Shown here piece by piece: positions 50,980 to 58,425 of a DNA stretch of 64,000 nucleotides. A program made the translations under genes and the position numbers. The stretch is taken from NCBI GenBank assembly GCA_963784135.1, contig CAWAQG010000004.1, positions 372,001-436,000 on the forward strand, read 5' to 3'. Under the pieces are notes generated by a model. It had not been told where the DNA came from and made no database searches. It saw only the letters and a program-made list of their open reading frames with translations. This DNA comes from JADFXI01 sp963784135. Its GTDB lineage: Bacteria; Nitrospirota; Thermodesulfovibrionia; Thermodesulfovibrionales; Dissulfurispiraceae. The stretch's first letter is position 1; the number at the start of each line of letters is the position of its first letter.

Positions 50980-51287
50980 GCGCCGAGTTTGCTGAAATCA
51001 GAAACTTTTTCGAGTGTTTCCCTGATCTCGGGCTCGATCGATTCCAGGGATTTGATTGCGGCGAGGACCTCTTTGTTGCTGTAAACGTTCTTTCCTTTGT
51101 CTCTTATTTCGTATACTTCCTCGCCGATCTGTCTCAGCAGTTCATCCCGCTTTTTCTTCAACTCTTCGGATTTGTAAAGAAGTTTAAAAATTGTGATCTC
51201 GATCCGCACCCTTTCCGAGAGCAGCGTGGCAAACCACTTCACTTTTTTTATACCGCTTTCAAAATCCTTTTTTACTCTGCTTAGCAT
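50976..51287 (-). CDS. Small coiled-coil protein of unknown function (103 aa)
   Basis: Not recognised. The sequence is almost wholly helical, with Lys/Glu-rich heptads from about residue 45 to 95 (YKSEELKKKRDELLRQIGEEVYEIRDKG, LAAIKSLESIEPEIRETLEKV). Residues 1-40 are basic and hydrophobic but not a transmembrane helix. ATG at 51287 follows GGCGGAGGCGTT. The stop overlaps the pilD ATG by 4 bases, so the two are translated together. It may help at the membrane near PilD; that is only context. Confidence 0.75.
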   Translation of the reverse strand: MLSRVKKDFESGIKKVKWFATLLSERVRIEITIFKLLYKSEELKKKRDELLRQIGEEVYEIRDKGKNVYSNKEVLAAIKSLESIEPEIRETLEKVSDFSKLGA

Positions 51288-51351
51288 AACGCCTCCGCCG
51301 TAATTTTACCATACCTGCAATTAATTATATTGGACCGGCAGGGGCAGGCTG

Positions 51352-51547
51352 CAGGGCAAACGCACTATGCGCCGGAAAGCCGAAATTTTCGTCATGCCCG
51401 AAGTTCTTAATCGGGCATCCAGACACAAATAACCTGGATTCCCGCTAACGGACTGCGGGAATGACGACTTATAAGCCGAAATTTTGGAGCTTATGGCAAT
51501 ATTGCAGTTAGTTTTTACTCGAAAAACACATAGTGCGTTTGCCCCTG
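51352..51547 (-). mobile_element. 195 bp MITE-like element, copy B (inverted relative to copy A)
   Basis: The same 18-base ends as copy A (CAGGGCAAACGCACTATG at 51352-51369), with one extra C near the right end. Read on the minus strand, the body differs from copy A by two substitutions that I can see. It lies 20 bases after the recG stop. The flanks GGACCGGCAGGGGC (51332-51345) and GCCCCTGCCGGTCC (51541-51554) are perfect complements, as if the element had landed in a hairpin, perhaps the recG terminator. Confidence 0.85.
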
Positions 51548-51567
51548 CCGGTCCCTTCCTTAGTATT

Positions 51568-53688
51568 TCAGGCGGTTTTGAACAGTTCCAGTTTTCTTCC
51601 CCAGAAGTCCTCGATAGAACGCCTGAGTTGCGGATGCTGTTGAAGCTCAGGGTCTTTCTCAATCATCCCGAATGCGTCCTTCCGGGCCGCTTCCAGCAGT
51701 CTCGCATCCCTTACAATATCTGCAACCTTCAGATCAGGCATTCCTGACTGCTTTGTGCCGAAAAACTCCCCTGGCCCCCTTATGGCGAGGTCTTCCTCGG
51801 CTATTTTAAACCCATCGTTTGAACCCGACATCACATCAAGCCTTCTCCTGGCATCTTCAGCCGCGCCGTAGTGCAGGAGAAGGCAGTGCGACTGGCTGCC
51901 GCCCCTTCCCACGCGTCCGCGAAGCTGGTGCAGCTGAGCAAGGCCGAACCTCTCGGCATGTATTATGACCATGAGTGTTGCATTCGGCACATCCACGCCG
52001 ACCTCGATGACCGTTGTTGAGACGAGTATCTGCAGTGCGCCGTTTTTAAACTCCCGCATGACTTCCTCTCTCTCCGCAGGCTTCATTCTGCCGTGGAGGA
52101 GTCCGATCCTGAACTGGGGAAACTTTACCCTCAACGCCTCCATGCCTGTAATGGCCGCCTTCAGGTTGGTTTTGTCCGATTCCTCTATAACGGGATAAAC
52201 AATATAAGCCTGCTTTCCTTTTTTAACTTGCTCCTCTATGAGTTGATAAATATATTCTTTCTGCTTCTCGGAAAGCTGCCGCGTAATGACAGGGCTCCGG
52301 TCCGGCGGGAGTTCATCTATGATTGAGTAGTCAAGGTCTCCGTAAAGGGTAAGGGCGAGTGTCCTGGGAATGGGCGTTGCAGTCATTATCAGCGTGTCGG
52401 GGTTTGTCCCCTTTTTTCTGAGTGTCGCCCGTTGCATAACGCCGAAGCGGTGCTGTTCATCTATGACGATAAGCCCCAGATTTTTGAATGATACCCCTTG
52501 CTGTATCAGCGCGTGCGTGCCGATTACAATATTACTGTCTCCCGACGAGATGGTTTCAATGTTTTTGTCCTTTTTGCTTCCGGTCAGCAGATGGATCCTC
52601 AATCCGAGGTTTTCTACGAGCGCATGAATATTCAGGTAATGTTGTTCGGCCAATATTTCGGTCGGCGCCATCAGTGCTGCCTGGTAGCCGGACTCCACAG
52701 CGGCAAGCATTGAAAGGAGTGCTACGATAGTTTTTCCGGAGCCGACATCACCCTGAATGAGACGGTTCATCGGGACGTGCGATTTCATATCGTTCAGTAT
52801 ATCGCCCAAAACACGCTCCTGCGCCCCGGTAAGAGTAAAAGGCAGAGCACTGCGCAAGCGGCCGGCCAGTCTTCCGTCCGGATGGAACGCAATGCCCTTT
52901 TCGAGCAGTTCGCCCTTTTTTATGATTGCAAGGCCGGCCTGAAAAGTAAATAGTTCATCAAAGGAAAGGCGCTGATGGTAAGGGCTTGTTCCGCTGTTAA
53001 GCATATCAATAGAAACTGGGGCTTCCGGAAAATGGACATTTGCGAGGCTTTCGCGCAGGCCGGGCAGACCGCGCAGGGTGATGATTTCCTGCGGAATGGC
53101 GTCCTGTACGGACTGGACAGCGCTGTTGACTACCGCATACATGATGTTTCTCAGCTGCTTTTGGGAGATGCCTTCAGTCAAGCGGTAAACAGGCACTATG
53201 CGGCCTGTATGTATCTGGTCAGCCGGCGAGTGGGCAGGGTCATCATCTCCGTCATCGATGATTTCATATTCGGGGTTGGTCATCTCGAAACCAGGACCCC
53301 AATAATTCCGTTTAACTATGCCGTACAAAACGACTTCCTGCCCAGGCTTGAAAAGTTTTTTCAGGTATGCCTGGTTAAACCATTTTGCCTTCAAAACACC
53401 GCTGCTGTCGGCGATGACCAGTTCGAACAACCGCAGTCGCGGCCTTCTTGGGTTAGGAGTGACGATTTCTGAGCTGACTACTTTTCCTGATATGGTATTT
53501 AACCCTGTATCCGGCTGCCGGCCGGCAAGTTCGGCGATCTTTATTAAAGTGCTTCTGTCTTCGTACCGGTAAGGCAGGTGAAAGAGTGCTTCCCTGATGG
53601 TGTTAATTCCGAGGCGAGCAAGAAACCGGGCCCTTTGGGGCCCGACCCCTTTTACGTATTGGACAGGAGAGGCGAGATCACAACCCAT
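51568..53688 (-). CDS. recG: ATP-dependent DNA helicase RecG (706 aa)
   Basis: Rescues stalled forks and processes R-loops. The wedge OB domain is in the first 200 residues (LPYRYEDRSTLIKI, VVLYGIVKRNYWGPGFEM). The helicase has Q-type LTGAQERVLGDI, Walker A LIQGDVGSGKTIVALLSM, the DEQH box VIDEQHRFGVMQRATLRKKG, MTATPIPRTLALTLYGDLD, and the C-terminal QLHQLRGRVGRGGSQSHCLLL. Full length. The start overlaps the nusA end by 11 bases. Lying right behind nusA, where infB usually is, is unusual. Confidence 0.96.
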   Translation of the reverse strand: MGCDLASPVQYVKGVGPQRARFLARLGINTIREALFHLPYRYEDRSTLIKIAELAGRQPDTGLNTISGKVVSSEIVTPNPRRPRLRLFELVIADSSGVLKAKWFNQAYLKKLFKPGQEVVLYGIVKRNYWGPGFEMTNPEYEIIDDGDDDPAHSPADQIHTGRIVPVYRLTEGISQKQLRNIMYAVVNSAVQSVQDAIPQEIITLRGLPGLRESLANVHFPEAPVSIDMLNSGTSPYHQRLSFDELFTFQAGLAIIKKGELLEKGIAFHPDGRLAGRLRSALPFTLTGAQERVLGDILNDMKSHVPMNRLIQGDVGSGKTIVALLSMLAAVESGYQAALMAPTEILAEQHYLNIHALVENLGLRIHLLTGSKKDKNIETISSGDSNIVIGTHALIQQGVSFKNLGLIVIDEQHRFGVMQRATLRKKGTNPDTLIMTATPIPRTLALTLYGDLDYSIIDELPPDRSPVITRQLSEKQKEYIYQLIEEQVKKGKQAYIVYPVIEESDKTNLKAAITGMEALRVKFPQFRIGLLHGRMKPAEREEVMREFKNGALQILVSTTVIEVGVDVPNATLMVIIHAERFGLAQLHQLRGRVGRGGSQSHCLLLHYGAAEDARRRLDVMSGSNDGFKIAEEDLAIRGPGEFFGTKQSGMPDLKVADIVRDARLLEAARKDAFGMIEKDPELQQHPQLRRSIEDFWGRKLELFKTA

Positions 53689-54790
53689 TACTCTTTGCTT
53701 GCTTTGTCTCTAACAATGCTTTATCGAGTGATTTGTCCGTCTCTTCCAGTTTTATTTTGGCATAGTCCGATTCACTTAATATTTCTATCTCCCATCCGGT
53801 CAGCTTTGTCGCAAGCTTTATGTTTTGCCCGCGCTTGCCTATGGCCAGCGATAGTTGATGGTCATCAGCTATGACCATGGCGGTTTTCTCATCGTCATTG
53901 ATGCCGACCCTGTCCACCGTTGCCGGAGTAAGCGCCCTCGCGATGAATATGCGCGGGTCCTCGCTCCATGGGATAATGTCTATCCTCTCCCCCCTCAGTT
54001 CCCTCACAATCGATTGCACCCTGGTCCCTTTCATTCCAACGCAGGCGCCGACGGCGTCTATCGAACTGTCTTTCGAAAACACCGCTATTTTTGTCCTGTC
54101 TCCCGGTTCCCTGGCTATGCCCTTTATGACAACAACACCGTCGTTTATTTCAGGCACTTCCATTTTAAAAAGACCCGTTATAAAGTTGGGATCGGTCCTC
54201 GAAAGCATAATTGCCGGGCCTTTCGCCGTCTGGCGCACTTCCGAGAGGTATGCTTTTACCATGTCTCCTCTCTTTAAGGTCTCGCTGGGCAGGGTCTCGC
54301 GCTGTAGCATTACCGCCTCTGCCTTGCCGAGACTAATATAGTAAACGTTTCTTTCTTTTCTCATTACCGTGCCGCTGATGATTTGACCGGCCTTGTCCTT
54401 GAATTCGTCAAAAATAATGTCCCGCTCGGCTTCCCTTACTCGTTGAAACAGCACCTGCTTTGCGGTCTGGGCTGCTATCCTCCCGAAATCCTGGAGTTGA
54501 ATAGGCAGTTCAATTTCGTCTCCGATTTTCACATCGGGAAATGTTTTTGAAGCCTCATCCTCGCTTATTTCTTCATCCCTGTTGGTGATTTTTTCAGCTA
54601 CTCTTTTTGTCTCATACACCTGAATGTCGCAGGTTTTGGAATCTATCCTCAGGTTGATATTGGTCCTGCCGCCATATTTTTTTCTGGCAGCCGACAGCAG
54701 CGCCGCCTCAAGGACTTTGACGAGTGCTTCACGGGAGATACCTTTCTCCCTGCTGATCTGATCTATTACAGAACATAGTTCTTTTGTCAT
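53678..54790 (-). CDS. nusA: Transcription termination/antitermination factor NusA (370 aa)
   Basis: RNA-polymerase factor controlling pausing and termination. An N-terminal RNAP-binding domain (ALVKVLEAALLSAARKKYGGR) is followed by S1 (GQIISGTVMRKERNVYYISLGKAEAVM) and two KH domains (VGMKGTRVQSIVRELRGERIDIIPW and LAIGKRGQNIKLATKLTGWEIEI). It lacks the acidic repeats of E. coli NusA, as in many bacteria, and ends with a short charged tail. It begins 25 bases after rimP. It is followed by recG rather than infB. Confidence 0.96.
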   Translation of the reverse strand: MTKELCSVIDQISREKGISREALVKVLEAALLSAARKKYGGRTNINLRIDSKTCDIQVYETKRVAEKITNRDEEISEDEASKTFPDVKIGDEIELPIQLQDFGRIAAQTAKQVLFQRVREAERDIIFDEFKDKAGQIISGTVMRKERNVYYISLGKAEAVMLQRETLPSETLKRGDMVKAYLSEVRQTAKGPAIMLSRTDPNFITGLFKMEVPEINDGVVVIKGIAREPGDRTKIAVFSKDSSIDAVGACVGMKGTRVQSIVRELRGERIDIIPWSEDPRIFIARALTPATVDRVGINDDEKTAMVIADDHQLSLAIGKRGQNIKLATKLTGWEIEILSESDYAKIKLEETDKSLDKALLETKQAKSNGL

Positions 54791-54815
54791 GGACTGTCCC
54801 TCTGATTATATTTAT

Positions 54816-55313
54816 TTAAAAATCCTTTGGATCGCTTTTTTTCATCTCTATTTCCAGCCGCGCCTTTGATATATTACCGGATGGAATAAAAATGTCCTTT
54901 TCTCCGGCTTTGGCCTCTGTTTTTATCCTTACCCAGCCTTCTCCGACATCGACGATTCTCCCTATGAAGAAAGTCTGTCCGTCTATCTTTTCGACCGTGA
55001 CGATCCTCGCCAGCCTGCCGATATTGTTCTCAAAGTCCCTTGGTGTTATCAGGGGCCTGTCAATGCCGGGAGACGATACTTCCAGTACATACGGTCCTTT
55101 TATCGGGTCCTCAACGTCAAGAAGCGCTTCAAGGCTTCTGCTCATCCTTTCACAGTCCCCGATAGTAACTCCACCTGTCTTGTCTACGACCACTCTCAGC
55201 AAAAGCCGCCTGCCGCTGCCCAGTATTTGGGTGCTGACGACCTCCAGCCCCTCGCCGTCAGCTGCATTACAGGCCAGTTGATGCACCTTATGTTTTATCG
55301 CGTTTGTTTCCAT
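54816..55313 (-). CDS. rimP: Ribosome maturation factor RimP (165 aa)
   Basis: Needed for assembly of the 30S subunit. Two domains: the N-terminal alpha/beta part (GLEVVSTQILGSGRRLLLRVVVDKTGGVTIGDCERMSRSLEALLD, then YVLEVSSPGIDRPL, the family signature) and an SH3-like C-terminal part (DVGEGWVRIKTEAKAGEKDIFIPSGNISKARLEIE). Length is normal. rimP-nusA is the conserved start of the rimP-nusA-infB operon, here broken after nusA. Confidence 0.95.
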   Translation of the reverse strand: METNAIKHKVHQLACNAADGEGLEVVSTQILGSGRRLLLRVVVDKTGGVTIGDCERMSRSLEALLDVEDPIKGPYVLEVSSPGIDRPLITPRDFENNIGRLARIVTVEKIDGQTFFIGRIVDVGEGWVRIKTEAKAGEKDIFIPSGNISKARLEIEMKKSDPKDF

Positions 55314-55362
55314 GACCCTCTAAGGGACTGCGAATAAATAACTTGCACATTGTCCCCAAAAC

Positions 55363-55388
55363 AAAAGAGTGGGGCTACCCACTCTTTT
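55363..55388 (-). terminator. Hairpin before rimP: attenuator or terminator
   Basis: Perfect 11-base stem AAAAGAGTGGG/CCCACTCTTTT with a 4-base loop, followed on the minus strand by GTTTTGG. It lies in the 180-base gap upstream of rimP. It could stop read-through from the lipoprotein gene or, if the rimP promoter is upstream of it, act as an attenuator. Confidence 0.6.
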
Positions 55389-55442
55389 AAGGTACTTCTT
55401 ACAGATATGTTGAAAATATAACAGTTTTTTGATAAAAAAAGC

Positions 55443-55476
55443 AACACCATGAGGGCTTTGCAGCCCTCATGGTGTT
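55443..55476 (-). terminator. Rho-independent terminator of the Ala-Pro lipoprotein gene
   Basis: A 15-base perfect stem (AACACCATGAGGGCT and its complement) with a 4-base loop. On the minus strand it is followed by GC and then seven T. It begins 16 bases after the lipoprotein stop codon. Confidence 0.85.
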
Positions 55477-55491
55477 TTTGATATAGATAGA

Positions 55492-55704
55492 CTACTTAGG
55501 AGCTTGTGTTGGAGCTGGAGCTGGAGCCGGTGCTGGCGCCGGTGCCGGTGCTTCACCCGGTTTTTGCTCAGGAGCAGGAGCTGGAGCCGGTGCTGGAGCT
55601 GGTGCTGGAGCCGGTGCTGGCTCTTCAGCCTTCTTACAGCCGACTGCAAAGGTAAATGCTACGACAAGCAATAAAGAAAGAATTAAAGCTAAAACCTTTT
55701 TCAA
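55492..55704 (-). CDS. Small lipoprotein with Ala-Pro repeats (70 aa)
   Basis: Signal peptide KKVLALILSLLLVVAFTFAVGC with the lipidated Cys at about 22. After KKAEEP come two blocks of alternating Ala-Pro with an EQKPGE break, ending in TQAPK. Such rods are stiff and may span the periplasm or reach the wall. I start it at TTG (55704) because AAGGAGGTGA, a near-perfect match to the 16S rRNA tail, stands 7 bases before it. A GTG at 55713 overlaps that site and cannot use it. A strong terminator follows. Function unknown; high expression is likely from the ribosome site. Confidence 0.8.
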   Translation of the reverse strand: MKKVLALILSLLLVVAFTFAVGCKKAEEPAPAPAPAPAPAPAPAPEQKPGEAPAPAPAPAPAPAPTQAPK

Positions 55705-55793
55705 ATTTGTCACCTCCTTCCAAAATTCTTAACCACCAAAAATTAGGTGCATAATCTTAACATCTGAATTAATAACATATATGCGCTTTCTTG

Positions 55794-56561
55794 TCAAGAA
55801 CTAAAAAGAATTTCTATATTTTTAACCAGTCCTTCAAGGAGGAATAAAAGTGATTCCACGTCAAGAAATTTGTCTGCGGACGCATCAAAGAGGATTTTTA
55901 ACGTGGCCTCGAACTCTTCTTCTTCAGGCCAGTAAAGAATTAAGACCGGTATTTTGGGCAGGAGCTCCACCCGCCATGCATTGTCCGACGGGAAGCCGCT
56001 CAGTGTTGCCGCTCCCAGCTTTGAAAGAGCACTGGAGACGGCGCTGAAGTTTCTCCCGGCAAGCTCTTTAAGCGGGTCTTCGCATTCCCTTTTAAAGGAA
56101 GTCGCCTTTACTGTCCCATTTTTAAGCTCGCTGAAGGACACCCATTTGTCCGACAGCGGCGCATTTCCAGCCGTTCTGATGTAGTGCAGGAGGAGAATCT
56201 TCATCCATGGCGTCAGATGCCCAGCCGTATGGATGTCTCCGGAGTTACTGATGACAAATTCCCTGCCGAAGCACTTCAGCACTATCGAGCCGTCCCGCAG
56301 TCCGGCCCCGATGCCCGGCGCTATATCCGCTAATGAAAGATGCGTGATCTCTTCCCGGAGTTTCAGCACCAGCTCTTCCCTCCAGTCGGAAGCGGTTATC
56401 GAGTCTTTGAGCAACGCCGCATCCTCCACGGAAAGGTACGGACATTCCGAAAGTTCCGACTCTCCTCTCAGGACCGAAAGTGCAAAGGGCATGCAGGTCT
56501 TCCCGCGACACTGCCCACAATTTTTTTTTGGAAGTTTTCTGTAAAGTTCTACGGCGTTCAT
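55794..56561 (-). CDS. Fe-S motif + DUF3786 protein (255 aa)
   Basis: Residues 8-45 carry a four-Cys motif (NCGQCRGKTCMPFA...LSECPYL; C15, C18, C23, C40) like the small 4Fe-4S domain of corrinoid/acetyl-CoA pathway and RnfB-type proteins. The rest matches the DUF3786 pattern (IVLKCFGREFVISNSGDIHT, PWMKILLLHYI, VSFSELKNGTVKATSFKRECEDPL, PVLILYWPEEEEFEATLKILFDASADKFLDVESL). DUF3786 is found mainly in anaerobes and has no proven function; the Cys motif suggests electron or corrinoid chemistry. It lies 3 bases downstream of an ABC-2 permease gene. Confidence 0.85.
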   Translation of the reverse strand: MNAVELYRKLPKKNCGQCRGKTCMPFALSVLRGESELSECPYLSVEDAALLKDSITASDWREELVLKLREEITHLSLADIAPGIGAGLRDGSIVLKCFGREFVISNSGDIHTAGHLTPWMKILLLHYIRTAGNAPLSDKWVSFSELKNGTVKATSFKRECEDPLKELAGRNFSAVSSALSKLGAATLSGFPSDNAWRVELLPKIPVLILYWPEEEEFEATLKILFDASADKFLDVESLLFLLEGLVKNIEILFSS

Positions 56562-56564
56562 GAC

Positions 56565-57335
56565 TTATTTCCGCCTTTCGAAGACGTTGCCGGCTATGAT
56601 AACGAGAACGATTGAGGAAGATGCGATGACCGCGATATCAAGACCCAGCGGAAAATCGTGAACTATAAGTGTGCTGCCGGGAAAAACCATGTATTTAAGC
56701 GCGTCGATACCATATGTCAAGGGATTAATTCTCGTAAGTACGCCGAGCACATGAGGGAGCAATTTGACCGGATACATTGCTCCGGACAAAAAGAACATGG
56801 GCATGACGATGAAATTCATTATGACGCTGAAACTTTCAAAACTTTCGTAAAAGCTGGCAATGAGAATGCCCAATGACGAGAGGCAGAACGCCAGCAGCAT
56901 TGAAATACATAGTACGAGTATGATCTGTGAGAGGCCGAGTTTGAGGCCGAGCAGGGGGAAAAGCAGCACGATGAGAAGGGCCTGGATGGAAGAAACCGCA
57001 GTGCCGCTTAGCGCTTTTCCCACAACTATCGAGAACCTCGATACGGGCGCAGCGAGCATCTCTTTCATGAACCCGAATTCCTTGTCCCAAATTATGGAAA
57101 TAGAGGAGAAAATGGAACTGAAGAGGATGGTCATGCCGATAATGCCGGGAAAGATGAACTGCATATAAGGGACGCCCATAGCCGGGGAAACAACACGGGA
57201 CATTCCGCCGCCGACGAGAAAGAGCCATATGAGCGGGCGGGCGAGCGTTGAAATGAGCCTGCCGCGCTCCCTGACAAATTTTATGAGCTCCCTTGCCACA
57301 ACGACATAAATGGCGTTCAGGTCAGACTGTATCAT
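56565..57335 (-). CDS. ABC-2 type exporter permease (256 aa)
   Basis: Six membrane helices in the ABC-2 layout. An N-terminal amphipathic start (VVARELIKFVRERGRLISTLARPLIWLFLVGGGM) is followed by ILFSSIFSSISIIWDKEFGFMKEMLAAPVSRFSIVVGK, the family's coupling region, and later FIVMPMFFLSGAMYPVKLLP. It forms an exporter with the ATPase encoded directly upstream (start overlaps by 4 bases). DrrB-like permeases move drugs, lipids or polysaccharides; the cargo is unknown here. Confidence 0.92.
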   Translation of the reverse strand: MIQSDLNAIYVVVARELIKFVRERGRLISTLARPLIWLFLVGGGMSRVVSPAMGVPYMQFIFPGIIGMTILFSSIFSSISIIWDKEFGFMKEMLAAPVSRFSIVVGKALSGTAVSSIQALLIVLLFPLLGLKLGLSQIILVLCISMLLAFCLSSLGILIASFYESFESFSVIMNFIVMPMFFLSGAMYPVKLLPHVLGVLTRINPLTYGIDALKYMVFPGSTLIVHDFPLGLDIAVIASSSIVLVIIAGNVFERRK

Positions 57336-58324
57336 TTGTCAAACTTTCTCCTGTACGTCCGTATGGCGTCCTTGATCTCACTATTGCCTGAAACCGTTTC
57401 AGGACGGATATCCTTACCCGTGAGTTTTAAGAAAACATCATTCAGCGCGGGCCTCTGGAGGCGCACGGAAATTACGCTGTCATTGAGCGCGCTGATCAGT
57501 TTTGGAATGCATGCATCGCCGTTCCCCGAAACCGGGATGTAGACTTCCCCGTTGCGCTCTTCGGCCTCGAGCTGGAGCAGAGTGCGAATATCCTGCAGCG
57601 CACGTGTATTGTCATGCGTTTTCAGGTAAATGACATCCCCGCCGACCATTTTTTTCAGCTCCTCCGGCGAGCCCTGGGCGATAATTTTACCTTTATCGAT
57701 AATAGCAATCCTGTCGCATATTTCAGCCTCTTCCATATAGTGGGTAGTCATGAATATGGTGACTTCCTGCTCTTCCGGCAGCTTCGATATGAATTCCCAC
57801 AGATTTGTCCTGCTCTGGGGGTCCAGGCCGAGCGTCGGCTCGTCGAGGAACAATATTTTGGGCTGGTGAACTATGCTCCGGGCGACTTCCAGCCGCCTCT
57901 TCATTCCACCCGAGAACTTTTTGACCGGGTCATCCTTCCTACCGCTCAAGCCTACAAAATGCAGCGCATCTTCTATCCTCTTTTTGCGTCCGCTTTTCGG
58001 CACACTGTAGAGATAGGAGTGAAAGAGCAGGTTCTCGTAGGCAGTCAGTTCCTTGTCCAGAGTATTGTCCTGGAATACGATACCTATCTTTTTTCTTACC
58101 TCTGCGGAGTCTTTCACGCAGTCCTGCCCGTCGATCAAAGCGCTACCGGAACTTGGGGAAAGGAGCGTGCATAGTATGTTTATGGTCGTGGTCTTGCCGG
58201 CGCCGTTGGGACCCAGGAAGCCGAAGATGGAGCCTTTCTCCACCTCAAAAGATATCCCGTCAACAGCAGTTACGGCCCCGAATTTTTTGGTAAGGTTTCT
58301 GACTTCGATCATGGCTGTTTGCAT
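57332..58324 (-). CDS. ABC exporter ATP-binding protein, DrrA/CcmA type (330 aa)
   Basis: ATPase of the ABC-2 exporter. Walker A GFLGPNGAGKTTTINIL (about 35-51), Q-loop IGIVFQDNTLDKELTAYENL, signature KKFSGGMKRRLEVARSI (about 139), Walker B ILFLDEPTLGLDP, and the switch His in IFMTTHYMEEAE. A roughly 100-residue C-terminal regulatory part typical of the DrrA group follows (GGDVIYLKTHDNTRALQDI). The gene overlaps the permease start by 4 bases. Confidence 0.94.
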   Translation of the reverse strand: MQTAMIEVRNLTKKFGAVTAVDGISFEVEKGSIFGFLGPNGAGKTTTINILCTLLSPSSGSALIDGQDCVKDSAEVRKKIGIVFQDNTLDKELTAYENLLFHSYLYSVPKSGRKKRIEDALHFVGLSGRKDDPVKKFSGGMKRRLEVARSIVHQPKILFLDEPTLGLDPQSRTNLWEFISKLPEEQEVTIFMTTHYMEEAEICDRIAIIDKGKIIAQGSPEELKKMVGGDVIYLKTHDNTRALQDIRTLLQLEAEERNGEVYIPVSGNGDACIPKLISALNDSVISVRLQRPALNDVFLKLTGKDIRPETVSGNSEIKDAIRTYRRKFDK

Positions 58325-58425
58325 AAATACCGTTTGTCCAACTCCTTATAGTGACCGCAAATATTAAGTATACCGAATACCACGGTATATTTCTATTTCC
58401 GATTTTTAAAAAATGAGGACCACGG

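Noticed and set aside
55467..55649. Open frame rich in Gln/Leu/His over the lipoprotein gene
   Set aside because: It is the Ala-Pro repeat read out of phase; repeats keep several frames open.
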